From: Symbiodinium natans
Taxonomy: Eukaryota > Sar > Dinophyceae > Suessiales > Symbiodiniaceae
Length of the DNA stretch: 64,000 nt
Reading direction: 5' to 3'
Assembly (NCBI GenBank): GCA_905221605.1
Contig: CAJNDS010002824.1
Location: 203,994-267,993, forward strand
Position numbers and translations under genes: made by a program
Shown: positions 38,168-47,993 of the stretch, piece by piece
How the letters are laid out: each line of letters starts with the position of its first letter
Position numbering within the stretch: position 1 is the first letter of the stretch
Notes under the pieces: model-generated
The model's database searches: none
What the model saw: the letters and a program-made list of their open reading frames with translations, nothing else
What the model was told of the DNA's origin: nothing

Positions 38168-39116
38168 CTTGGGAAGCGGGGAAGGGCTTTACGGGGTTAG
38201 GGGTGCAGGGGTTTAGGGGTTTCGGGTTTAGGGTTTAGGGTTTAGGGTTTAGGGTTAGGGTTTAGGGTTTAGGGTTTCGGGTTAGGGTTTAGGGTTCGGG
38301 TTTCGGGTTTCGGGTTTCGGGTTTAGGGTTTCGGGTTCAGGGTTTAGGGGTGCAGGTTTAGGGGTGCAGGGGGAGTTATGGGGGAGGCTTACGGTGAGTT
38401 TAGGGTGGCTTAGGGCAGCTCAGGGTGGTTTAGGGTGGTTTAGGGCGGCTAGAGGTTTCGGGCGGGCTGAAAGCGGTTTGGTGCGAATCTCTTCGTGGCT
38501 TAGGGTGGTTGAAACTCGGTCTGGGGCTTTTGGCTGTTTGAAGGCTTTAAGACTTCAGGCTTTCGGGTTTAGGGTTTACGGTTTGAGGTTTAGGGTGTCC
38601 ATGGGGCTCCTCTAAGAACCCTGAAACTATGCAGGGGTCCTGATTCTGATGCCCAAAACCCCAAAAACCCTAAACCCTAAACCCTAGCCCTAAACCCTAA
38701 AACCTAAACCCTAAACCCTTCTCCAAAAAAACCTAAAAGTTTACAGTTCAATCCTCACCCTGAACTTGGGGCCGCTAGACCCCATAAACTCCCGAAACCC
38801 CCCAAACCCAAAACCAGGCCCTAAACCCCGAAACCCCCTAAACCCTAAACCCTAAACCCTAAACCCTAAACCCTAAACCCTAGCCCTAAACCCTAAACCC
38901 TAAACCACCCCTGAAAAGTACCCGCTGAACCCAAAAACAAAGAACACCCTTCTAAACCTTAAACCCTAAACACAAGACACCCTAAACCCTGACCCACAAA
39001 CCCTAAACACCCTAACACCCTAAACCCTGAACCCTAAACCCCTAAACCCTATGACCCTAACACCCTATACTCTGAACCCTGAACCCTAAACCCTAAACCC
39101 TGAACCGTTCCAAGAC

Positions 39117-39172
39117 AAAGCCGGGCCGCGTAGACTGACCCGAGTCCAAGGCCCGCCAGGCTCACCTCCAGG
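39117..39172 (-). CDS. Exon-like island, minus strand
   Basis: CCCTGAAG| then LLEVSLAGLGLGSVYAARLC, LG. A GTGAGC donor lies inside (GGAG|GTGAGC), so the true boundary is unclear. CCCTAAA left, TTTAGGG right. Confidence 0.4.
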
Positions 39173-39408
39173 AGCTTCAGGGTTTAGGGTTTAAGGGTTT
39201 AAGGGTTTAAGGGTTTAAGGGTTTGGGTTTTCGGGTTTAGGGTTTAGGGTTTAGGGTATAGGGTTGAGGGTTTAGGGTTTAGGGTCAAGGGTTAAGGGTT
39301 AAGGGTTGAGGGTTTAGGGTTTAGGGTTTAGGGTTTAGGGTTTAGGGTTTAGGGTTGTAAGGGCTGGCTTCGGGATATTGAGGCTTGTTGGGCTTGAGGG
39401 TTGAGGCT

Positions 39409-39480
39409 AAGGGCATTGCCGCCTATTCTGATGACCCAATGAAGCCCCAACCCAAGAAACCCCTTCAACCCCATGAACCC
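39409..39480 (+). CDS. Exon-like island, plus strand
   Basis: GTTGAGGCTAAG| then GIAAYSDDPMKPQPKKPLQP, HEPHKP. No donor assigned. Confidence 0.3.
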
Positions 39481-39562
39481 CACAAACCCTCTACGTTAGC
39501 CCTCAACCCTAAACCCTAAACCCTAAACCCTAAACCCTAAACCCTAAACCCTAAACCCTAAA

Positions 39563-39567
39563 CCCTA
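39563..39567. other. Target-site duplication CCCTA (left copy)
   Basis: CCCTA immediately left of the element at 39568 and again at 48212-48216 immediately right of 48211. Five bases is the usual duplication of Ty1/copia integrases. The target is telomere-type repeat, so a chance match is likelier than usual, but both copies lie exactly at the LTR ends. Confidence 0.75.
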
Positions 39568-39785
39568 TACGGGGGGCAACCGAAGGAGGACAGGGAACAA
39601 AACAGTCAACCCCAACAGAAGCCCTTGATCCCCTGGACCAACCAACAACAAACCAACCCAAAACACCAAGCACCCTTTGTTCTCGAGGCGCATGGCCCGA
39701 TCTTGAGCCAAAAAGATTACCGGGTACGTTGACCCTTCAACTTCCAACACCAACTCCTTTCTACAATACCAACTGCAGCTCCGCA
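39568..39785 (-). repeat. 3' LTR
   Basis: 218 bp, 217 of 218 identical to 47994-48211. In sense orientation it starts TGCGGAGCTGCAG and ends CCCCCCGTA. It contains the DinoSL-like sequence at 39702-39723. Confidence 0.95.
39702..39723 (-). promoter_or_regulatory. DinoSL-like relic in the 3' LTR
   Basis: In sense orientation the sequence ends TTTTGGCTCAAG, the last 12 bases of the dinoflagellate spliced leader, and begins CCGGTA where the leader has CCGTA. Counting the whole 22 bases, about 18 of the 21-nt leader core match with one inserted base. It starts 63 bases into the LTR. Confidence 0.7.
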
Positions 39786-39798
39786 CTCCCCCTGTCCT
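39786..39798 (-). promoter_or_regulatory. Polypurine tract
   Basis: In sense orientation AGGACAGGGGGAG lies directly before the 3' LTR, where plus-strand DNA synthesis is primed. An imperfect palindrome TCCTAGGATTTCCTAGGA overlaps its upstream side. Confidence 0.75.
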
Positions 39799-40154
39799 AG
39801 GATTTCCTAGGACACATTGGAGGTGCAGATCTTTGGCCAAAAACTGCCATTAGGGCAGCAGCCAACTGCTTGAAATGCACAATATGGTTTTACGTCATCC
39901 AGGACGAAATTATAGCACATTGGCTAAGCCCACTAACCACAGAGAATCTTTTTTCACCATGATCCTCTTTTCATTGAAGACTCTTCGGCCTTCTTCACCA
40001 CAAACCGTGGTCTTCGCTACGCGAAAAGCTACTGACTTCACTATCAGGGATTTCCATACCCTTAATAGTAACCACCATATTTTCAGCACATTGGCTGATC
40101 CAGCACACCTGTCTTCAGAAAGAGAAAAACCATCCCTTCATCCATACCATCCAG

Positions 40155-43100
40155 TCACTTCTTCTTCCGATGGGTATCGATACTGAGGTGAAGTCGCAGC
40201 AGAACATACTCTAGGTCCGAAACTGTAAGAACAGGATCCTGCACGCACCTTTGAATTGAGGATACCAATCCTTCTCTCTTTGCATCCTCAATCGCTTGGC
40301 AAGATTGACCCAGCTCTGCATCCACAGCGGTAGACGCCTGCGCATCCACATCAGAGGAACGATCCTTTTCCTCAGGACCTTCCGCCACTACCACCTCTTC
40401 CTTTTTGGGACTTTGACTTTTCTCCTTCTTCTTCGTCTTCCCCACGACGCTTGACTTGGTGCGCATCTTCGAGGCTTTTTCCCCTGCAGAAACCACCGCA
40501 TTGGATGATGATCCACCCTTCTCAATGATCGCCGGCATCTTCTTTGGCTTTGGAACCATGAGAGTGTAAGGATCTTCGATAGCTGCAGTTTTCCTCTTCT
40601 TGTTGACCTTTTTCACCTCCTCCTCAACGGCAACCTCCGTCTCCGAAGTCTCAACCACCTCCTTTTCGGCAGGAATATCCTTGCTGGACTCCCTTTCTAG
40701 GGACCTCTTTTTGCCCCTTTTGGGATCTTTCTCTTCTCCCACGTTGGCTCGCTCGAACCATATCCTCAGGTCATTGACCCATTCTTCCACCTCCGCCAGC
40801 GAAACCTCATACGACTTCACTATTTCGTGAAGTTCCAGCAAGGACAGCATACCAGTGGTCCACGAACACCATTCTCTATCCAGTTGGTCAGTGTCTCCTG
40901 TGAATTTCAGGAGTTTGAACAGCGGGTCCGCCTCGGCACGAGCCAAATCTGACGTGCCATTGGACAGAAATGAAATCGCCTCCATCAACAGTTCCACCAT
41001 TTTGGTATCATCGTCATAAACCATGAAATCCTCCTCACCATCATCGAACCGTTCAGGAGAGATCTCCTTTTCTCCACCTTTTGCACCAGAACTTCTCCTT
41101 GGACCGTCCCTTGGGGGCGTCCTTGGAGACCTTGGCCTCTGTTCATCCAGCGGATCACCATGCTCAAAGACACACCTGTCACCATAACGACACTTCCCAG
41201 ACTGAGCAAACTGGATACACCTTACACCAGTTGCATCATGCGAGAACGCACACTCCTTTCCAGCGAAGCAGGGTCTCCCAGCCACATAGTATTTGCACCA
41301 ATACGAATGCAGCACCACATCATCTTCTGAATGGATGAATTTGCATTGTTCACCAAATTTGCAGCGATCTTTTCCCCTGCTGAACCAATAGCAGAAGCCT
41401 TTCTTCCTCTTCTCCAAGCGCTCCGCCTCGTACCGGTCCATAGGGCGATTCTGCTCTACATGAACATTGCCATGTACCTGAGAACTGCTCCCTTCACCCA
41501 AGGTGCTATCAGTATTTGATGCTTGGAGTACAGCTGGAAAACCTGGCCTTGGTCCTACCACCTTCATGATTGGTTTTCCGTCAGCTCCTGAGCCACGCTG
41601 AGACAATCCAAAAACATTGAACATTTTCACGAAGGCCTTTCTAGTGCCGATCTTCTGCACCCTTTTGATTGGATGTTTCATTGCTCCAACCTTGCATCCA
41701 GATACATTCGAACGACACAACCTCCTATACCCAGCTCTATATCCCTTTTTCCAAAGAGCCATAAGAATTCTAGAGGCAGTAACATTCGCCACCTCTACCT
41801 TTTCCAATTGTCCCTCACTTTCCGGAACAAACCCATCCAACCTATCCATATCTGAAGACCTTTCCATCTTTTTTGACACCACTTCGTCGAGGTAGTCTTC
41901 AGAGATCCAGGGTAAGTTCCTCTTAGAGGAAAAATCATCACCATTGTCTGGTCCTTCACCAGGATACCCCTTTGTGCTGTCAAAGATCTTACCAGTCGTG
42001 CGGTCCTGCGTAGAAAAATCCCAGTTGGAAGTAACGCGAGCATACACTGACCACAAGAACATCCTTGTGCCAGTCAATCTTGACGACCCACTGGATGTCT
42101 CCTCTTCTGGGGAAACTTCTGGCGCTTTGCCATCCCTTCCAGTGTCACCAATTGTCTCACCTCCAGCATCTTCAATGGGAATAGGGGATTCATTGTTCCC
42201 TTGATCAAGTACCGCATCTTCCTGTCCAAGAATCTCCAGCACCATTGTGGAAGGATCCACTTCCTCATCAGCATCGTCGTCCATCCTTTTCCAGAGAACC
42301 TCCAATTGATCGGCACATGTCGCTGCCTGAAGAAACTCCATCAATTGAGCCTTCCCGCGCTGCCAGAGAAATTCCGAAATCACCACTGACCCTTGGCCTC
42401 CTAGGGTAAGGAACGGAGCAACCAACTTGGCTACCCTCGCCATAAGTTCAACGTGAACTTCCATGCCTGGACTGCGACTCCAATCGTAGGCAATTGCCTC
42501 CATAGCAGTTCCAAACTTATCAGTATTTTTGAATTCCCCTTCCAGACCAGGAGACAGCAATGCACCCATCACCGAGAGAGGATAATTTCCCACCACCGGC
42601 AGACACGGATTGTCATGGAACGAATGATGCAAATCACCATAATGTCCTTGATCTCTCCTTTGAAAAAGGAGTGTCCCAGTCCCCAGCTGGGCATTCAATT
42701 CATCCACTTGAACGATTTCAGCACATATCCTCTGTGCCGCAGTTGCTATTGCCGGCCAGATGGTACGATCGGTCAAACCGCGACGCATAACCCAATCAGT
42801 TGTTGGCGACTGAATCAGCATTCGTGGATCATACACCATGACCACCATTGCACCATCATCCATTGACTGATCAGCATCGTCCTCCAGTGCCAGGTTCAAA
42901 TCCTGTTCACTTGCACCTTCGGATGACATGCTAATAACCAAATTTCGATCCATCTTATTGGACCCCTTCTGACAGTCCCTTTGCCCCACAGGCAACTTGC
43001 CGACAGCAACCTTCCAATAAATCCGACCCAGGAGGCCCTTAATAAGCAATTGCTGAGGGTCCCTCTTCACCGGACGAACATCCAATGTCTTCGCACCATC

Positions 43101-46100
43101 ACCACGGAGTTCATTGCTCCCACCTTCTCCTTCTTTTTGATCAGTCTCCTCGCCAGAAATTTGCACTGCTCCTTCCAGCGCCGTCTCCTGTCCAGCCACT
43201 TCTTGCCCAGGAAGAACTTGAGCGCTTTCAGATACATTCACCTGTCCAGCAACACCTTGCCCAGGTAAAACCTCATCCGTGGAGCCCACCGCCAGCGAAC
43301 CAACTATAACTGAGCCATCCCTTGCTCTTTTTTGAGACTGTTCAGTTCGACGAGAAGGTTGTGGTAGCGAAAAAACTTGAGAAGTCACTTCTTGGCGGGT
43401 CTCCCCCCGCGACGCTTTGTCGCGCCCTTCGCCAAGGTGAACCAATTTTTTCTGCCCATCATTGGGGCTTGAAGAACCATCCATCGGAACATTGCCACGA
43501 ATCGCAGTTCTCTGTGAATCCCTTTCTCGCAAAAAGATTTCCCTCATGCGTCGCGCGGCATTGGTCTCTTCCTCGCTTGAATCGCCTGAGGAATCGGCAT
43601 AAGAGACCAAAGCCTCTGCCTGATCATCATCATCCGCCACATCTGCCCACGCTCTGCTGAACCGATACGACAACCCACCACGAGGCTTCAGTTCCAGTGG
43701 CTTTGGCTTTTCCACCACTTCCGCCGGCTGCACTCGCCGTTGTGAGCGAGAGCGTGGCACCTGTCGCACCTGTTTTTTATCCAGCAAAGGCCTTCCCCTT
43801 TTTACAGGGTTTGATCTTGACCGATACTTTTTTGTTGGCGGGTTCACCGGCGGCATTCCAACTCCCACCAACTGCAGCTTCTGTACGCACAGCGGAGACC
43901 TCTGCGCAAGCGTCCAAGCGTCCCGGTACTTGACCTTATCAAAAAGCTCCCGATAGGAGCCTCGCGGCATTGTTTTTGCACCGGAGCCTTCAGCTTCACG
44001 CACCTGAGCGAGGGTTCGCACCGCCTCTCTTCCAGCTTCCTTGCTCCCAGAAGATTGTTGTACCCGTACAGATGCATCGGAAGGAACTGCTTTTTCCGGT
44101 CCCTCCGGACGATATCGGACACCACCCACCAATTGCAGAATTTTGCATGCTGTCACTTTGTTGATCCCTTTGTCAACCAGATCCTCCACAAAGATGAACT
44201 CCTGCAGGTCCGACACATTGGTCACACCAAGTGTAATCATCACCTCACTCACATGAGGGGTATACACCCAAAGGTGTTCGTTGCGAGCCATCCAATTTTC
44301 AATTGGCTCCTCTGGATTTTGAAGCAAAGTACCAGTGGACGCAGCCACCGAATTCTTTTGTTCATCATCTTCTGCTTCATCCAGGGTACCCTTTTCACCT
44401 TCTTTTTGTGACACATTGGTCATTTGCAGCGCTTTTGGTGCCGAGGATGACGAAGATTCTGCTCCCCCACTTACCGGTGGTTGAAAGGCGTTCCTGTCGG
44501 GAATCTCCAATCCTCTTCCCCTATGAAATGACACATGGTTCGCCAAGTTCACCAGATGCTTCAATTGGGCCAGCCGGTCTTCAGACATTTCTTCGTGAGA
44601 GTACTTGCAGCCATATCTCACGCGACACCTCCCTCTGAGGTAGTAGTCGAAGCAGCAATGATGGAACCCCGCGTCCCTTAGTGCCTTCCTGGAAGCATTG
44701 TCCCAAGATTTGCCGGGTTCCCAAGTCCCTTCCAATGCTATGTCATCGTCGTGAAGATACCTGCATGTAGTCCCATATTTACAACCACCTTGATTGTAAT
44801 ACAGACACAGCCGACTTTTTGGCTCACCCAACGTAGGTTCACCCTTTGATGCACCTTTACCAAAGTTGTACTTGGCCCGGAAGGCTAAATCCTCCCGCTC
44901 CTGCTGTGCCTCATCCACTGTGCCTTCCTCTGTAGGAGGGTCACCAATGTTCCCATCCTCATCTCCAGCTTTTTGGCTGTTCTTTGGCTCAGTTGATCCT
45001 CCTCCTGGCCAACCTTCACCATAACGACGATGCTCATAGGAACACTCATCACCATTGCGACACCTTCCCTGATTGAAGAACTTGCACAGCTTGCTGTATC
45101 CAGGTGACACAGTCTTTGGAGTCATGTGAGCCTTTTTGTACTGGTCAGGATCCATGTAGGCTTCCATTGGCTTGCCCTCCCTTTTACTCATGGATTCCAC
45201 TGCACCATCAAGCTCCTGCAAAAATCGCTTGGTGTCCAGCCAAAGCGCGTTCCAAAGCTCATCTTTCCCTTGACTCAGCACCGTTGCCACCGCTTCACCC
45301 ACAACTGGTCGAGTAAATCTCCTTTTCCTACATGCCAGTTCGAAGAGCGCGTTGTGGTACTGTTTTCGGGAAAAGGTGGTTATCTTTCCCAAGCCTGTGC
45401 CTTCTGTACCATCGGGCTTCCAACCATCACTTTGCAAGATGCCATACGCGCGCCGAGCTTCCGCATTCAGGAATGCATGATCTGCAACACACTCCTGTAG
45501 CTCTTCCATTGGACGACCCAACAGCATCCCAGTGATTTTGCCCACATAGGCCTTATCAGCCTTTCCATCCTCAAGAAGAGCTTTATAGATCTTTTCTCCA
45601 TAAAGTTGCCTTTCCTCTCGTTCTTCTGAGGATAACTCCTGATCAGCAAACCCTTCATCGGATTGCTCTTCCTCCCGTTTCCAGTCCCATTGACTGTTGG
45701 AATCTTGGTACCATTGACCAGCATACCATGAATCTGTCCACCACGTACTCCAGCCGCTGGCTTTCCATTTGCGCAGCGTCGAAGAAGAGTCCTCCTCGTC
45801 CTCTTCCAAAACCAGAAAGGTGTCCAAGATCACGGTACCATCATCTTCCACTCGTTTCACTGTTCCATTGACAGTATCACCAAATTTGAATTGATGTGCG
45901 TTGTTCCCTTCTGCAGGAACCAATACATTCACATCACCATGGTCCAAAAAAGCTCCATACCCATTGATGCAGCGCACTAGACCAACAATCTCATCTCCCT
46001 CTTGATAGCAATGTTCCCCAGGTGAATCCAAGGCTCCCGCTCGGGGCACTTTCTTTGCATGCTCTTCAGAAACCATCTCTGTATCATCGGCTCCTGGAAC

Positions 46101-47936
46101 ATCCTTTGTTTCCACCTTTGGGTCACACTGCTCGTCCTGCTCCTGCACGAGTCCCACAAGATCATCCATCTTGTGCTCCAGGGGCTCAGGACCTTCCTTT
46201 TTTCCAGCCAATGGCTTTGCCTCATCTGTTGCAGTTCGCTCGGTGTCGACTTCCGGCGAGCTTCCAGACGGCAATACTTCCCCCTTTATGGGAGCAGACC
46301 CATCATTGGAGTCCTTTGTCACGCCTTCTGCAGCAGGCAAATTTTCTTCCACTGCAGGGCTATTGAATTGCTCATCCACGGCAGGTACATTTTCTTCCAC
46401 CGCAGGCTCCTTTGGCTCCATGGTTTCCAAAGGAGAATTGCCACCATCATTGACCACAGCTGCCTCATCGGCTCCGGTGTAGCCCTTGCCACTTCGTTCC
46501 TCGCGGCTAACTTCAGGTTGCACCAGCGCGTCCACCTGTGAACCTCCGTCATCAGCTGCTGCGGAGACCTGCGCCCCATTGTTGCAGTCGCCCGTGGAAC
46601 GTGACACCATATGCACCTCAACCCGTGCTTCTTTCGCACTCCAGGTACTATCTGGCGCATTGACCCGCGCATCATTGGCGCTCCAGGCCTCATCTTTCAG
46701 ATCTTCCGTGTCTCCAGCTATTCCAGAAGCTTCTTTTTCTCCTTGAATGGCAAGACTCTTGGCACCAAACGAAGAGACCTCCTCAGTCGTAACACACAAC
46801 TTTTTCCCTCCGTCCTCCAAATCTCCAGGATCACCTTCCTGAACGACAGGTACCACATCCACCACTCTCTCTTCTGCAGCCGACACAGTTCCGATCTCCA
46901 CATTGGGCATTTTTTCCTCTGGACCCACCGATTCCACCGCTGCCACACCCTCAGAAAGCGCTTCCATTTCTTCCCGATCCAGATGTTCTCCAACGATGTC
47001 TGCTCGGCTTCCAGAAATCCCTTCCTCATCAGGAGAACCCGAGGTCGGGGCGTCACCACCAGCCCTAAGACCGCTATCCCTGATAGTAGAGGAAAAATCC
47101 TTTTCACCTACACTATTTACACCGCTGTTGACACTTTCCACGCTACCCTGTTGTGCCCTGAAAGACTCAGTAGGCGACGAGGACGAAGTAGTACCCAGTG
47201 TTGGCTCTTCTTCCACAGGGACAATGCCCATTCCAACACCAGACCCTTCACTGTTTCCAGCCAACCCAGTCTTCTTCGGCAACACCCATTGGGTCTCTCC
47301 CGTGTCTAAGCAGTAAAGATATTCTCTCCCATCCTCGTGAAAATGGCGTTCCCATGTCTTCCCATCACAGTCGATGATTGGAAGGTCAGCAGCTTGAGAC
47401 ACTTTGCCTCCACCATCAGCGTATAAGTCTTCATCTGACTCTTGCTGTATTCTCGCTGCCTCCAATTCCAGGATTTCTCCTTCGCTCATCACCATAGCAA
47501 CAGGAACGACTCCTTCTGCGTCCCCAACGACGAGGATACTGCTTTTTGTCGCAGCAACAGGCGCAGTTTCTTCCGCTTCACCTGTCAACAGATCACCACT
47601 TTCAGCCACGAAACTCACTTTGTTGCGAGCTCGCTTGGAAACAGGGATAACATCCCCAACCAGTTCTGTCTGGCACCCTTGCTCCACCATCTTTGACGTA
47701 GAGGAGCTTGTTGTTGGCGCTGATTCAGCAGATTCCGCAGCTCGAAGAAGATGCCCATGTTTGCTCAGAAGGCGCAGCAAAACTGCTTCCATCTGGTCTT
47801 CCAGTCCTTCTACCACCGGCTTCTCTTCGCCACGCACACCACCAGCATCAACCAGAGCTTCCACATTGGGAACAACTTTTTCACCCGTTGCAGACCTTTT
47901 GACCAGTCCGTAACCAGTTGGTCGCCATGGCTTCAA
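40155..47936 (-). CDS. 2,593-residue RNA-binding polyprotein of the LTR element (gag-like?)
   Basis: One frame with no stop or intron, starting 57 bases after the primer-binding site. Domains seen: coiled/low-complexity N-terminus; WW-like at about 195-220 (W195, Y206, Y208, W217, P220); long acidic Glu/Val-rich region 230-640; S1-like RNA-binding fold about 644-707 (GLVRCINGYGAFLD ... FGDTVNGTVKRV); Trp-rich linker; MLLE/PABC domain about 776-836 with KITGMLL at 800-806; CCCH fingers at 951-969, 1044-1062, 1095-1114 and 2182-2202, 2214-2233, 2240-2259; a SAM-like helical stretch near 1229-1270; basic, nuclear-signal-like C-terminus (KKRK, KKKEK). MLLE domains of poly(A)-binding protein bind PAM2 peptides; CCCH fingers and S1 folds bind RNA. 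A role in packaging or translating the element RNA is inference. It could also be a captured host gene. No pol domains seen. Confidence 0.9.
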   Translation of the reverse strand: MKPWRPTGYGLVKRSATGEKVVPNVEALVDAGGVRGEEKPVVEGLEDQMEAVLLRLLSKHGHLLRAAESAESAPTTSSSTSKMVEQGCQTELVGDVIPVSKRARNKVSFVAESGDLLTGEAEETAPVAATKSSILVVGDAEGVVPVAMVMSEGEILELEAARIQQESDEDLYADGGGKVSQAADLPIIDCDGKTWERHFHEDGREYLYCLDTGETQWVLPKKTGLAGNSEGSGVGMGIVPVEEEPTLGTTSSSSPTESFRAQQGSVESVNSGVNSVGEKDFSSTIRDSGLRAGGDAPTSGSPDEEGISGSRADIVGEHLDREEMEALSEGVAAVESVGPEEKMPNVEIGTVSAAEERVVDVVPVVQEGDPGDLEDGGKKLCVTTEEVSSFGAKSLAIQGEKEASGIAGDTEDLKDEAWSANDARVNAPDSTWSAKEARVEVHMVSRSTGDCNNGAQVSAAADDGGSQVDALVQPEVSREERSGKGYTGADEAAVVNDGGNSPLETMEPKEPAVEENVPAVDEQFNSPAVEENLPAAEGVTKDSNDGSAPIKGEVLPSGSSPEVDTERTATDEAKPLAGKKEGPEPLEHKMDDLVGLVQEQDEQCDPKVETKDVPGADDTEMVSEEHAKKVPRAGALDSPGEHCYQEGDEIVGLVRCINGYGAFLDHGDVNVLVPAEGNNAHQFKFGDTVNGTVKRVEDDGTVILDTFLVLEEDEEDSSSTLRKWKASGWSTWWTDSWYAGQWYQDSNSQWDWKREEEQSDEGFADQELSSEEREERQLYGEKIYKALLEDGKADKAYVGKITGMLLGRPMEELQECVADHAFLNAEARRAYGILQSDGWKPDGTEGTGLGKITTFSRKQYHNALFELACRKRRFTRPVVGEAVATVLSQGKDELWNALWLDTKRFLQELDGAVESMSKREGKPMEAYMDPDQYKKAHMTPKTVSPGYSKLCKFFNQGRCRNGDECSYEHRRYGEGWPGGGSTEPKNSQKAGDEDGNIGDPPTEEGTVDEAQQEREDLAFRAKYNFGKGASKGEPTLGEPKSRLCLYYNQGGCKYGTTCRYLHDDDIALEGTWEPGKSWDNASRKALRDAGFHHCCFDYYLRGRCRVRYGCKYSHEEMSEDRLAQLKHLVNLANHVSFHRGRGLEIPDRNAFQPPVSGGAESSSSSAPKALQMTNVSQKEGEKGTLDEAEDDEQKNSVAASTGTLLQNPEEPIENWMARNEHLWVYTPHVSEVMITLGVTNVSDLQEFIFVEDLVDKGINKVTACKILQLVGGVRYRPEGPEKAVPSDASVRVQQSSGSKEAGREAVRTLAQVREAEGSGAKTMPRGSYRELFDKVKYRDAWTLAQRSPLCVQKLQLVGVGMPPVNPPTKKYRSRSNPVKRGRPLLDKKQVRQVPRSRSQRRVQPAEVVEKPKPLELKPRGGLSYRFSRAWADVADDDDQAEALVSYADSSGDSSEEETNAARRMREIFLRERDSQRTAIRGNVPMDGSSSPNDGQKKLVHLGEGRDKASRGETRQEVTSQVFSLPQPSRRTEQSQKRARDGSVIVGSLAVGSTDEVLPGQGVAGQVNVSESAQVLPGQEVAGQETALEGAVQISGEETDQKEGEGGSNELRGDGAKTLDVRPVKRDPQQLLIKGLLGRIYWKVAVGKLPVGQRDCQKGSNKMDRNLVISMSSEGASEQDLNLALEDDADQSMDDGAMVVMVYDPRMLIQSPTTDWVMRRGLTDRTIWPAIATAAQRICAEIVQVDELNAQLGTGTLLFQRRDQGHYGDLHHSFHDNPCLPVVGNYPLSVMGALLSPGLEGEFKNTDKFGTAMEAIAYDWSRSPGMEVHVELMARVAKLVAPFLTLGGQGSVVISEFLWQRGKAQLMEFLQAATCADQLEVLWKRMDDDADEEVDPSTMVLEILGQEDAVLDQGNNESPIPIEDAGGETIGDTGRDGKAPEVSPEEETSSGSSRLTGTRMFLWSVYARVTSNWDFSTQDRTTGKIFDSTKGYPGEGPDNGDDFSSKRNLPWISEDYLDEVVSKKMERSSDMDRLDGFVPESEGQLEKVEVANVTASRILMALWKKGYRAGYRRLCRSNVSGCKVGAMKHPIKRVQKIGTRKAFVKMFNVFGLSQRGSGADGKPIMKVVGPRPGFPAVLQASNTDSTLGEGSSSQVHGNVHVEQNRPMDRYEAERLEKRKKGFCYWFSRGKDRCKFGEQCKFIHSEDDVVLHSYWCKYYVAGRPCFAGKECAFSHDATGVRCIQFAQSGKCRYGDRCVFEHGDPLDEQRPRSPRTPPRDGPRRSSGAKGGEKEISPERFDDGEEDFMVYDDDTKMVELLMEAISFLSNGTSDLARAEADPLFKLLKFTGDTDQLDREWCSWTTGMLSLLELHEIVKSYEVSLAEVEEWVNDLRIWFERANVGEEKDPKRGKKRSLERESSKDIPAEKEVVETSETEVAVEEEVKKVNKKRKTAAIEDPYTLMVPKPKKMPAIIEKGGSSSNAVVSAGEKASKMRTKSSVVGKTKKKEKSQSPKKEEVVVAEGPEEKDRSSDVDAQASTAVDAELGQSCQAIEDAKREGLVSSIQRCVQDPVLTVSDLEYVLLRLHLSIDTHRKKK

Positions 47937-47981
47937 ACTTCCACCCTAAAGCCGAAACACAAACCGCAGGGAACCTAATTT

Positions 47982-47993
47982 GGGCTCATAACC
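47982..47993 (-). promoter_or_regulatory. Primer-binding site matching the tRNA-Met anticodon arm
   Basis: Directly after the 5' LTR the sense strand reads GGTTATGAGCCC, complementary to GGGCTCATAACC, the anticodon loop and 3' side of the stem of tRNA-Met. Drosophila copia and yeast Ty5 are known to prime from this internal region using a cleaved half tRNA-iMet. This assigns the element to the Ty1/copia priming type. Confidence 0.85.

Larger units (their letters stand above)
1..39563. other. Mosaic of telomere-type repeats and exon-like islands (left part)
   Basis: Blocks of CCCTAAA or TTTAGGG and near variants (CCCCAAA, CCTGAAC, GCTTAGG, TTTTAGG, TTGAGGG) alternate with islands of unique sequence, usually 50-200 bp. 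Orientation flips repeatedly, so this is not one terminal telomere. Islands are GC-rich, and many keep an open frame with splice-like ends; the best are listed separately. Stretches longer than 300 bases without a listed gene (for example 72-700, 2020-2320, 2940-4010, 4430-5435, 10,380-11,030, 12,330-13,130, 13,210-14,000, 14,500-15,400, 16,760-17,200, 19,910-20,100, 22,000-22,510, 30,100-30,830, 34,930-35,750, 36,300-38,120, 38,170-39,110) hold degenerate telomere-like repeats, fold-back elements and short islands whose coding status I cannot settle. Confidence 0.8.

Noticed and set aside
37763-38216. Long frames of PKTPKPQNPK and GFWGFGVLGF type on both strands
   Set aside because: By-products of the CCCCAAAA array, open in several frames at once.
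1-39563. Repeat/unique alternation resembling a CRISPR array
   Set aside because: Units are 7-bp tandem telomere repeats of variable number and orientation, islands vary widely in size and are exon-like, and there are no cas genes.
39565-39840. 91-codon frame within the 3' LTR, and its twin at 47946-48212
   Set aside because: It is LTR sequence duplicated at both ends and starts in non-coding flanks; no evidence of a separate protein.
47283-47310. DTG string in the giant protein as an aspartic protease site
   Set aside because: It lies inside the WW-like domain (LDTGETQW) and lacks the hydrophobic-DTG-A context of a protease.
40155-47936. Many plus-strand frames inside the giant ORF
   Set aside because: Shadows of a minus-strand frame with six intact CCCH fingers and other domains.
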